This document shows positions 22,621 to 32,557 of a DNA stretch of 64,000 bases, piece after piece. The number at the start of each line of letters is the position of its first letter. Positions within the stretch are counted from its first letter, which is position 1. Source of the DNA: Gordionus sp. m RMFG-2023 (taxonomy: Eukaryota > Nematomorpha > Gordioida > Chordodea > Parachordodidae); the NCBI RefSeq assembly GCF_954871325.1, contig NC_088776.1:45216569-45280568 (forward strand), read 5' to 3'. A model generated the notes under the pieces. That model saw only the letters and a program-made list of their open reading frames with translations. It had not been told where the DNA came from and did not search any database. A program made the position numbers and the translations under genes.

Positions 22621-23110
22621 GTGCAGTGCAAAGCGTTAAAAATTCAAAATGGTATCCATCCTCAAATTATTATTTTTTTACAGAATGATCTTGAAGAGGA
22701 GAAGATACTATCTTTTAATAAAACAAAAGAGGGCGAATTTTATGTCCTCTTTCCTAAACTATTAAAAAATGAGCCTAATTTTCAACTATATGAGAATGAC
22801 TAAAGTAATTTTATTCTATTTTATCTATAATTAATTTTAATTTAGGAAACCTTTTATTATATACTCATACTTGTAAAACCTTTATTACATACCAAATGTA
22901 CCAATTTTATAAAACATCCTATAAGTGTTGAAGAAAAGCTCATGGTTTGTTTAAGGTAAAAATAAAGCAATTTATTATTTAAATATATTTTTTATTTAGG
23001 TATTTAGCAACATAAGATTCATATAGTATAAATCAACACTGCTATTCTGATTCATTCCATGATTATGCTTATATTTTATATAAAAATCCTATATTATAGA
23101 TTTTTATAAA
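22621..23110 (+). pseudogene. Harbinger transposase N-terminal exons (element B)
   Basis: Exon a (to about 22797) ends KTKEGEFYVLFPKLLKNEPN, FQLYEN. Exon b, about 22846-22956, reads ETFYYILILVKPLLHTKCTN then ISVEEKLMVCLR, followed by a GT donor. Exon c, from about 23000, reads YLAT, stop, DSYSINQHCYS. The same three blocks in the same order occur in element A's transposase (EGGYFTLLPKLPEN, ETFYYILNLIK, YLATGDSY), which fixes the assignment. The in-frame stop in YLAT-GDSY and the absence of the DDE exon show that it is dead. Confidence 0.75.
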
Positions 23111-23466
23111 TTTAATCATATCTTATTTTGTATGTTATATAAATATCTTGTTTTGTATTTTATATAAATACCTTGTTTTGTATTTTATATATATTATAAT
23201 AAAAATAAAGTTGTTATTAATATAGTTTCAAATAACAAAAATTTATTCAAAATAATTTTAATCAATAATCTTTTAATTTCTTTTTTTTCCTGATTGGTAC
23301 AATCATAAATATCTTGTTTTGTATTTTATATATATTATAATAAAAAATAAAGGTACAAGGCTTTAATGCAGGACTTTTGGGAATAATTATATCATTCAAT
23401 GTATTTCACAAAATGTTTATTTCAAATAATATAAATACATACAAAATATATATTTCAAATAACTCT

Positions 23467-25642
23467 CCCAAAATCCTACCATCAGCCTCATCGTGGCGGG
23501 GGAGTGGCAACGTCTTTTGGCGGCTAATGGCGGTCTAAAAGGTTCCCTGTGATCTGGGTCTAGAATAGGATCACCGTCTCCTCGACGGGGTGTAAAAACC
23601 ACTTAAAGAGGTTGATGTCAGGAAGGGCATCCGATTGTAAAAACCTTACTACAAAATTTCCCTATGGTTACAACAAAGCATGGGCGGGGTACAGCCCAAA
23701 GTACCCCGTGGGCCTCCTCATCCGCCTACGACAAAAAGAAGGATGGGAAACCTGGTGGAACCACTATTCATGAAAATGAAACTTATGACGGCCATAAACG
23801 ACCTGATAAAAAGTGGAGAAACCAGTTTACGGGTGATCGAGTTAGGGTCGCGACATGGAATGTTGGGAGTATGACGGAAAGAGCGGGAGAAGTCGTCGAT
23901 GTATTGCACAGAAGACATATAGATGTGTGCTGCATACAGGAGACTAGATGGAAAGGAAATGGGACCAGAATGATTGGCAAGACTAACGAAAAGTATAAAT
24001 TCTTTTGGCAAGGAGGTATTGATGGTAAGGCTGGAGTTGGGGTATTGGTTGCGGAGAAATTGGTAGACAAAGTAGTCGAAGTGAGAAGGCTAGACAACCA
24101 GATAATGGTTATCAAGATGATTTTTGGTAGAAAGCTATATAATATTATCTCGGCATATGTTCCTCAGGTTGGAAGAAGTGAAGAAGAGAAAGATATATTT
24201 TGGGACAGTCTATTGGGGGTGACATCGAGACTGGCAAATGAAGAGGGGATTATTCTGGCTGGTGATCTGAATGTACATGTGGGAGCGAGTAGTGAGGGTT
24301 ATGACGGAGTACATGGAGGGTTCAGTTACGGCATGAGAAACTTGGAAGGAGAGAGGATTTTAGTGATGCTATGGATATGATTGTCTGTAATACAATGTTT
24401 AAGAAAGAATCAGAGAAGCTGGTGATTTATAAGTCGGGTAGTACCAAAAGTGCAGTGTATTACCTGTTATATGTGATCGATGTATAGTAAAAAATGTGAA
24501 AGTGATATCGGGAGAGGAATGTATAAATCAATATCGACTAGTTGTAGGAGATCTCACTCTTAAAGGTGCCAGGGTCACTAAAAGAAAGTTTGTCCCAAGG
24601 CTGAAGGTTTGGAAATTAAAGGAGGAGAGTGCTAGACGTCAATTCAATATAGCATTGGCGATTAGGGAGGCGGAGGTGGCACAAGCATCTGGAGTGAATG
24701 ACAAGTGGGAAGCCATAAAGAAAGCCTGGGTAATGACAACTGAGGAGGTATGTGGATGGACAAAAGGGCCGCCTAGACATAAGAAGACTTGGTGGTGGAA
24801 CCCGGAGGTAGCGAAAGCCGTGGATGAGAAACGGAGGTGTTTCAAAGTATGGTATAATAGCAAAGAAAATAGTGATAATGATATTTACAAGATGGCTAAA
24901 AGAAATGCTAAGAAATTAATAGCGAAGGCTCAAGAAGAAAAAAGACACGAGTTTGCTAAAGAAATGGAATGAGCTGATGGAATTGGAAATATGGTTCGAA
25001 TGGCAAAACATATGTCAAAAAAGAGGCAGGATGTGATAGGTGTAAAGTGTTTGAAAAATATGGAAGGAAAAATGGCGATTGATGGTAGTGGTATTAAGAA
25101 CACCTGGAAGATTTACATGAAAGGACTTTTGAATGAAGAAAATGAATGGGATAATAATATTAGTTGTGCAAAGGTAGAAGGCCCAGGGTGTAAATTTGGC
25201 AAGGACGAGATAAAGAGAGCAGTGAAAAAGATGAAAAAGGGAAGGCATCGGGGTTAACGATGGTGGTATCAGAGATGTTTAAAGGTTCTGATGATTTAGG
25301 GATTGAATGGTTAATGAATTTAGCAAATCAAATTTTCACAGAAGGTACTATTCCCGAGGCGAAGAAGTATGATTATCCCAGTATACAAGGGGAAAGGTGA
25401 TCCTTTAGATTGCCGGTCTTACAGAGCTATTAAACTCTTGGAACATGCAATGAAAGTATTTGAGAGAGTGTTAGAGAAGCGGTTAAGGGAACAAATTAAA
25501 ATTGATGAAATGCAGTTTGGTTTTACATCGGGAAAAGGCACGACAGATGCAATTTTTGTGGTGAGACATATTCAGGAGAAGTATCTTGCGAAGGAAAAGA
25601 AACTCTATTATGCGTTTGTTGATTTGGAGAAAATAAATTCTT
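23467..25642 (+). mobile_element. LINE L1, RTE-like, 3'-truncated, inside element B
   Basis: GC-richer than its surroundings. The leader at about 23480-23660 includes GGGCATCCGATTGTAAAAACC, the type of sequence found before animal RTE-like LINE reading frames. The endonuclease is clear: VRVATWNVGSMTERAGEV, CIQETRWKGNGTRMIG, YNIISAYVPQVGRSEEEKD, ILAGDLNVHVG, with the expected Asn, Glu and Asp-Leu-Asn. A linker (CGWTKGPPRHKKTWWWNPEV) and the start of reverse transcriptase (MIIPVYKGKGDPLDCRSYRA, MQFGFTSGKGTTDAIF) follow. The frame shifts near 24355, 24465 and 25250, a stop interrupts near 24970, and the copy ends before the catalytic YADD. Loss of the 3' end is the reverse of ordinary LINE truncation. 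Confidence 0.85.
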
Positions 25643-25654
25643 AGATATTATTAA

Positions 25655-25990
25655 TTACCAGAATCATTACTAAGATTTTGCTACAGAATCTTTGGGAATA
25701 AATATATCATCTGATATATTCTCACTATCAATGAGATCACTTAAATAATAAATATATTTTATCAATTAAAATGCTATATTTTACATTCATGTATACCTCC
25801 TGTTATTTCATTAAATATATCATTTGCATCTATAAAAGCTATTTTATCTATTTTCTAAAAAAAATTAAATTTAAATCATAATTTTAACTTGATCCTTTGG
25901 TTTTATATCATCAAAAAAGGTTGTCATTGATCATTTCAATTAATAAAAAATTAGCGCTAAATTTAAAAGTAGCGCAAAATCAAAAATTTT
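25655..25990 (-). pseudogene. Degraded coding relic at right end of element B
   Basis: Minus-strand pieces KIDKIAFIDANDIFNEITGG (about 25860-25790) and DLIDSENISDDIFIPKDS (about 25740-25680), in different frames and separated by AT-rich intron-like sequence. By position this could be B's second (MADF-type) protein, but no MADF or BESS motif can be read, so the function is unknown. Confidence 0.3.
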
Positions 25991-26394
25991 GAGCTATATT
26001 CACCAAAATCTGTATTTAACGAAGCACTATTTCAAAATCTCGCGATAAACACAAAATGATTTGTGTTTTAAAAAAATCGCGGCGATTTGCTTTCGCGTAT
26101 CAAATCGCGCGATCGGTAACTATGAATGCGATATCATATTTACTGCATTTTATATTTATCGCGTCTAAATCGCAATCGCGATCGCGCCACTATGAATTCA
26201 GGGTTAGGCTACTTTTTATAAAAAAAATTTAAAAACAATTTTTTTTTTATTTTGCATATAATGTAATTGTATAGTAAATAATATATAAAAATCAACATTT
26301 ATAAATATTAAAATATAGTTAATTTAGATTATAAAAAAATTTATGTAATAAATTTGAAATATTTATGGTAATTTGTTGAATTTTAATAATAAAA

Positions 26395-27947
26395 TCATAT
26401 AAATATTATCATCCCCAAGTCTAGAGCGACGATCAGAAAGTATCAGTTTTGCCTTACTAAATAATCTCTCTGTGTCTCACCTTCAGCATTATCCTCACCG
26501 AATATTCTATATTCATATTAAATAGAATAAATTATTCATCCCGTTTTAATAGAAATGTGTAGTGATATTTATCAAAAATGGAGTGGTAAAATCATTAGGT
26601 TGCTATTCTAAATTTTAAACCTCAGGAATTATGATGTAACTAAGTAAAAATATTTTATCAAATGAATACATTGAATTCCCTGTACTGTATATAAATCGAT
26701 GGATATTATTCAATAAGAAATAAATATAGTAAAAATCATACATGAAATATTCAATAACCATATCATATTAAATGTTAAGCTCAATGACACTGTGCAATAA
26801 AAACTAATGAAATAATCCATATCTGTTGTAAATTTTATTAGTTAAATTTAAATTCACTTATTTTTTTATAATTTGATATAAATTATGATATAATATTACT
26901 AAAATATGTATGTATTTAGTTAATAAAAATTCTATATATAATGTGAAATATTAAACAACTTTTAAATAAATACTGAAAAATTTAATTAATAACTTAACTA
27001 TTACTTGATTTAATTTTATTACTCTAAATATTTTAAAAATTACTCTATAATACTGAAGGCTTTCAGCTAATTGGACCACTTATCGGTCACCATCTTGCAA
27101 ACTTTATTATGAATCCTAAAAGAGACGTCAATAATTTTATTTGCACATTGTATGTCTGGCATCCTATTATCCTTTTGAGGGCTAATGCTACTGATCTTCT
27201 TTTTAAAGTCCTAGGGTCTAGCCAATGGCCTTGATTCCCAAATAAGCTCTAAAAATATTTAATCAGATCAATTTATAAATATAAATAAGTGTTTACCTTC
27301 TGTTATGTGTCCAACTATCTGCCGTGGTACATATATGAGATATCTCTGACAATTCTACTATTAAAGCATCTTTCATCACTTCTGCTATTTTATTCACAAG
27401 TGTCTGGCGACATAAAATAGTTGTACCAGGTGATAAAGTTTTAATCATCATAGTAAATGATGGATTATCAACCAAGGCCATTGGCTGAACTTTATCAATT
27501 ATAAAATCCACAATAACTTTATCAGTTAATTTCTGAGAAATATTAGCATTTGTATTATTAATTATTTTGTCTAATGGAATTAGTCTTTTTGGATGTAGAT
27601 TCACCTATGCCAAAGTTATTTAAATGTTGTTCAATTTTCTTAAAACTATTAGCAGTCTTATAAAATAAATATTATTATTTTATGTAAAAATGATAATTTA
27701 CCTTTAGGTGTTTCTTGAGGTTATAGCTACTGGATTGCATTGAGGAAATATTTTTTTTACATTTTAAACATATAAATTTGAAGCCAGTTTTTGTTTTAAT
27801 ATTTATCTTGAAAAATTTTTGAAATCTAGGGAATGAGAAAGTATTGCTATGAATATTATTTTCTTCTTTGGTATCTTCCATTTCATTAATATCATTGTCT
27901 GACTCTGAATCACTTTCAACGATTTGGATATCCATATGCGATGCCAT
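26395..27947 (-). pseudogene. BED-finger hAT transposase (element D1)
   Basis: Starts MASHMDIQIVESDSESDNDI at 27947, then FPRFQKFFKINIKTKTGFKF, ICLKCKKN...HLK (BED finger C-x2-C...H), ending at a GT donor near 27703. Next exon: FKKIEQHLNNFGIGEST, a one-base shift relative to D2, then DKVIVDFIIDKVQPMALVDN, PSFTMMIKTLSPGTTILCRQ and ICTTADSWTHNRR, whose Asp is the first catalytic residue. A further exon (about 27235-27080) reads GHWLDPRTLKRRSVALALKR; VTDKWSN-stop-LKAF follows in another frame. The dimerisation end (about 26475-26395) reads LILSDRRSRLGDDNI. Much of the catalytic core between 27040 and 26530 is missing. The gene is broken by deletion, a frameshift and stops. D2 has the matching end pieces. 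Confidence 0.8.
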
Positions 27948-28376
27948 TTTAAATTATTAACAGGTGATTTAGGTTTATAATACAAATTGAAAATATATTT
28001 TATTTCAAAATTAAATAATAAATCATAAAAATTATAATTAATTATGGTAATATATTTAAATTTTCGTGCTTATACTTACATTCATTATATTTTTTAAAAG
28101 TAGCGCGCTAAAAAATTAAATAATTTCAAAAAAAGTAGCCGCTATTAGCTATAGCTACTAAAAAAGATAGCGCGCTAAGTAACGCGCTACTTTAACAACT
28201 CTGATCTGTATCTAGCTCATTTAAAAAGTATCTTTTAACAACTCCGATTATTAGGGATAATAAAATTAAAAAAACTGCTTTTTAACAAAAAGCAACAGAA
28301 AAATTAATACCACCAACATCGAGGGAGCAAAAGATTTTTTTTAAATCATCATTTTTATTAAATTTAGGGGTGTACC

Positions 28377-28505
28377 TAGTTTTGTTAAAAAGCCCGATTA
28401 AGATATTAGCTAAAATAATATTATGTAAGCATCGAGATTTGGCAAATTGATGTCCAAGCATTTCTGCCAGCTATGAGCAAAATCTTTAAGTTTACATAAT
28501 GTAAT
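28377..28505. mobile_element. Fragment of the TAGTGTTGTTAA MITE family
   Basis: Begins TAGTTTTGTTAAAAAGCCCG and contains CATCGAGATTTGGCAAATTG and CCAAGCATTTCTGCCAGCTA, the same blocks as the full MITEs at 51116-51320 and 61410-61633. The far end is missing or diverged. Confidence 0.6.
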
Positions 28506-28559
28506 TTTGAAATATTTTTTTTAATAATTAAGAGGCCATATTATAGGATCGGAATGGAA

Positions 28560-28640
28560 AAAGTTATAATATTGGCTGATCACCGATATTTAAAAAAATG
28601 AAAATCGATCCGATCCGATAAAAATATCGGTGCATCCCTA
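28560..28640. mobile_element. hAT-like terminus (TAGGGATGCACCGAT type)
   Basis: Reading inward from 28640 on the minus strand: TAGGGATGCACCGATATTTT, then ATCGGATCGGATCGAT. This end sequence is common among animal hAT elements. The partner end was not found, so it is probably a fragment. Confidence 0.5.
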
Positions 28641-28839
28641 ATTAAATTTTATTTGCAAAAATATTTAGATAAGGGTTGGATGATGTTCATTATAACAATA
28701 TAAATTATTTTAAAAAATTAGCAATTATTTTTATAACTAAAAATATTTTAATAATATTTTATTAATTTTTTAAAATAACATATATATATCAGTTAATTCA
28801 ATATTTATTTCTTAATTTTTTTATTCATTAAATTAAAAT

Positions 28840-29010
28840 ATGCCACAATACAAATCGGGGTCAATACTACAACTTTTTATTGCAAAAAAGGGAAATATTG
28901 GAATTTATGAATGCAGATTTTGCTCAAAACGCCCTTTTTCTTCAAGTAATTGCGGACTAAAGGATCCTAATAGTTTAAGAATGATGAGCAAAATGGAATT
29001 TTACTTCTAA
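28840..29010 (+). pseudogene. Short hAT-type N-terminal fragment with a BED-like finger
   Basis: A 56-codon frame: MPQYKSGSILQLFIAKKGNI, then YECRFCSKRPFSSSN. The C-x2-C pair after a short N-terminal segment is how BED-finger hAT proteins begin, but no His pair follows and the frame soon ends. It could be a transposon remnant. No partner domains were found within 1 kb. Confidence 0.4.
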
Positions 29011-29258
29011 CATCAACATCATGACTGAGCATGCACCTACTCCCTACCATCTTGTTTACAAAATTCAATACAACCAATTTATATTTAAATAAAAGTATGT
29101 TTACGAAGGCATGATTGTCTTATTGTATTTTAAAATTTTATACAAATGATTGTGAAAATAAAAAATTTGCAATACATTAATATTGTACCAATAAAATATT
29201 TTAAAAAACCAATTTTTTTTCGTTTGCTTTTTCCGCCGGTTTTTTCATACCTAATGAT

Positions 29259-29999
29259 CAGAGTTGTTAAGATAATTTTTAAATGGAGATACTACAGATA
29301 CATCATTTAAAACATATCTAGCTACAGATACATCATACAATTTTTATCATGTTTATATAAAGGATTCACCGTTGTTTTCGAACAAAAACTCATTATGAGA
29401 GCACAAAATTAAACAAGATAATAATAAAATGTCAATACCCCTATTTTTATTTAAATAAATTATCCAAAATGAGCATTTATCAAAAAAATATATTTACATT
29501 AAACATATAATTTATTCATTAAAATTGAGGGGAGTATCTATAAAATTATTTAAAAAACTAAATAATTTTACTTGCTTAAAATAATTTCGTGCATCAATGG
29601 TATTGTTTTAAATAATTAATGAGCATAGCTAAGCAAGGATTTATATTCCTTTATAGTGCGAACAAATTGAGTGTTTACGTTTCCGGTACGTTTTTCAACG
29701 TACATGATAAAAATATCTTTCACAATCTTGAACTGATATCTATAGTTTTAAATGGGAAAAAAATGAATTTAAATATATTTTTTTTATATTTAAGTTTTAA
29801 TATTTTATATATAAGTTTTAATTTTAATAAGTTTTAATTTTTTATTTTTACAATTTTATACATATTTTTTTTTTATTATATTAGTCTTAATATTTTTTTA
29901 TTATATTTATTTAAATTATATGCTCATAATGAATTATGCATTTAAATAAAACAGATACAGATATACCATATTTTTATATCTGGATTCTTAACAACTCTG
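29259..29999. mobile_element. hAT MITE C, copy 2 (741 bp)
   Basis: Ends CAGAGTTGTTAAG / CTTAACAACTCTG, flanked by an 8-bp duplication with one mismatch (CTAATGAT at 29251-29258, CTAATTAT at 30000-30007). No transposase. It is the inverted homologue of the sequence that surrounds hAT D1. The ends match those of D, so D-type transposase is the likely mobiliser. The 72-codon frame near 29619-29837 has no recognisable domain. Confidence 0.85.
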
Positions 30000-30007
30000 C
30001 TAATTAT

Positions 30008-32557
30008 TAAAGGGTCTAACCAATCATAATCATTTTTTATCACGTGATAATCAAATGTTGAATTTTTAGAGTGTTTTTTTTAAATTTATAAAAGAAATTC
30101 AAACTACAATAATGAAGACTAGAAAAAAAAGTAGTTCTTGAGAGTTGTGTTGTTATAGTTCTTAGGATAAGGAGAACTAATTCTTAGTAAACATCCAAAA
30201 GTAAATAAAAATGGCCTTTATAAATTTTTTTACGAATAATCAATGCTTAAAATAATATCATATTTAATCAATATTCTGACAGGGCTGATATATAAAAAAT
30301 AAAAATTCAGTTTTTAATTTTATATTGAAAATATTTTTTGTTTTTGGATATAATTTTTTTTATCTCCAGCCCTACTCATTTAAACCCATTTTTTATCTCC
30401 AGCCCTACTCATTCAGACCCATTTTTTATCTCCAGCCCTACTCATTCAGACCTATTTCTATCCACTCTAATTTCGTAATATCCCATTTTACCTGAACTTC
30501 ATTTCTTTATAAATATTAAATTTTTATCTTATAATCCTTTTCACTCTTGCCCCTTCCTCCATTTAAAAAACTCCACCATATTACTTTCCACCCCTCACTT
30601 TCATTCATTTAAACTATTTTTCTCCAATCTTACCGAATATTTATACTATAAATATTTTTTACCTTATTCCCCAGGCCCCCTCTGGAATTCATATATCACC
30701 CTCACTTTTATCTATTCTAACTTCCTACACTCTTATCTAAAATTTTCTTATCAAAGAGTATTATTATTACCATAATATTCCTTTTACTGCTATAATTACC
30801 CTCAATTACAATAATTTTGTCAAAATATTCCCTAAATATTTTGACTAATTATTATTATATTGATCCAAGATTCGCTAAACATAAAGCATAGCGAACAAAA
30901 ACATACATTTTGGCTTTAAAAAAGCGTTTTTTTTAAACTATAATACAAAATATATTAGAGGGTTGATATTTTTCAGGGTTTAACACTTTATATAAGCTGT
31001 TAAGATAACCCTCTACAAATAAAATTTGTAAATTTTTTTAGTTATGTATAGTTTTACCCATGGAGATAGAATCTAAACCCTTTTGAATATAGTTCTATCT
31101 GAACTTTTCTAATAACTTTTTTTTAGTTAAAAAGTTTTATAATATGATAAAATAAAATTCTAAAAAATGGATTTGCCAAGTTTAAATATGTCTAAAATTT
31201 AAAACAAAATTGGCCTAAATATCTTATAGTTTTCGTTAGAGAACATGATGTCTTTTTTAATTGACCTGAGTTTGCATACATATAATAATCAGGCAGCGAT
31301 ATGATAAAAATTATTGTAGCGATCATATAACATGCTTTATAATGCATGATTTGACATTATATGTAATTAATAACATTGTAACTACTTTCCTTAAATTTAA
31401 TTAATTTTTTAATAGAATATAATCAATAATTGCAATTTACTTATAATTTAGCCGTATGGGTGATTTCGAATCTTTTTTTACATTAGACTCCCATGGCACC
31501 TCCGAAACAAGTTAATTATTCTTTTAATACAATTTAATAGTAACTGGAAGCTAAATTTAAATGGTCAATATTTCGTTCAATTTTATTTTCAAATAATATA
31601 AAAACAATATAAATCGACGGGTGCAAAATGTGTCACCTACCTTCAAATCAGAAAGAGCCATTATCAAACTATCAGTAGCTTCCTAAAACATATTAATGTG
31701 AAATAGAGACCCAGAGGTACCATTTGATCGACACGGATTTTTTCAAAATATATTATATTTATTTTTAATTTTTATAGCTAATAATGATAAAATATTTGGT
31801 TTTAAAAATATACAGCCCGGTCCTAGTATTTTTTAGGCACGGCCCTAGTATATTTAAGAAAATTAAATTAAAATACGGCCTGGACCGTGTGCGCGGGCTT
31901 AGGTTACAGGTCTCTGATGTAAAGGTATATTTAAATTATAACATTTTGTTCCTAATCTTATGAAGTAACATTGTTATCCTCATCAGTAATTATTTATAGG
32001 TTATTTGCAATATTAACATTTTTAAAAATATAATAAAAAAACGTTTACATAACGACCTGCGAAAAAAATGATATAAAAATTTTTTTTTAAAATAATCATA
32101 TAAAATTATATTCATTATATTTTGTTGATTAAGACGAAAAACAGCTCAAATATTAATCCTGAGAATACTTATCTAAACATTATGTATGATATTCCATTTA
32201 ATAACATCAAATTTTGTTGCAATTGTTAACATCAAATGTGAAAATAGAATGTTTATAATTTATATTTAAATTTATCATCATATCGGTCTATATATATAAC
32301 GAGTATAACTATTATATTTTTCATGTATAAATATAAAAGCCAAATAAAGTTTCACATAATTTTTTGATTTTTTCAAACCCTACTATATTTTTAACAATAA
32401 AGAAGGAATTGTATGTAATCATAAATATTACTAGAATTGGTAATGATAAATAATCACAAAATTTTGTATGCAATTGTAATTAATTACAATTTTTAAGGTA
32501 TTATGACCATCCCTGTTATGAAGATTTTAAATTTTTCGATATATATTAACTTATTAA
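30008..32557. other. AT-rich spacer with a 3 x 33-bp tandem repeat and possible exons
   Basis: A 33-bp unit containing TATCTCCAGCCCTACTCATT is repeated three times at 30361-30457. On the minus strand at about 31745-31440 there are exon-like pieces (EATDSLIMALSDLK bounded by TTTTAG and GTAGGT, and EVPWESNVKKDSKSPIRL), which I cannot assign to a family. The rest shows nothing recognisable. Confidence 0.35.

Larger units (their letters stand above)
22535..26203. mobile_element. PIF/Harbinger-like element B (3.7 kb, contains LINE L1)
   Basis: Terminal inverted repeats CCCTGAATTCATAGTG (22535-22550; inverted 26188-26203) continue into GC-rich subterminal blocks with repeated GCGATTGCGAT and CGCG. 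The target duplication is a perfect TTA at 22532-22534 and 26204-26206, which identifies Harbinger. The left TTA is also the right flank of element A. It carries the 5' exons of a Harbinger transposase on plus and a degraded minus-strand coding relic at its right. LINE L1 occupies most of the middle, so the transposase catalytic exon is missing. Confidence 0.85.
18485..28203. mobile_element. hAT element D, copy 1, carrying nested Harbingers A and B
   Basis: Ends CAGAGTTG / CAACTCTG with a perfect 8-bp target duplication ATCTGTAT at 18477-18484 and 28204-28211. D's own sequence is 18485-18593 and 26207-28203. Between them is foreign DNA. Subterminal blocks rich in GCGCGCTA and GTAGCTxxAGCTA occur at both ends. 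Copy D2 (35015-36680) lacks the insertions and shows the continuous D sequence. The element codes on the minus strand for a BED-finger hAT transposase (separate entry) that is broken. It is older than A, B and L1 but younger than C1. Confidence 0.88.

Noticed and set aside
23680-24115. Several 64-110-codon frames overlapping the LINE endonuclease on both strands
   Set aside because: These are shadow frames of the GC-richer endonuclease coding sequence, which alone shows family motifs.
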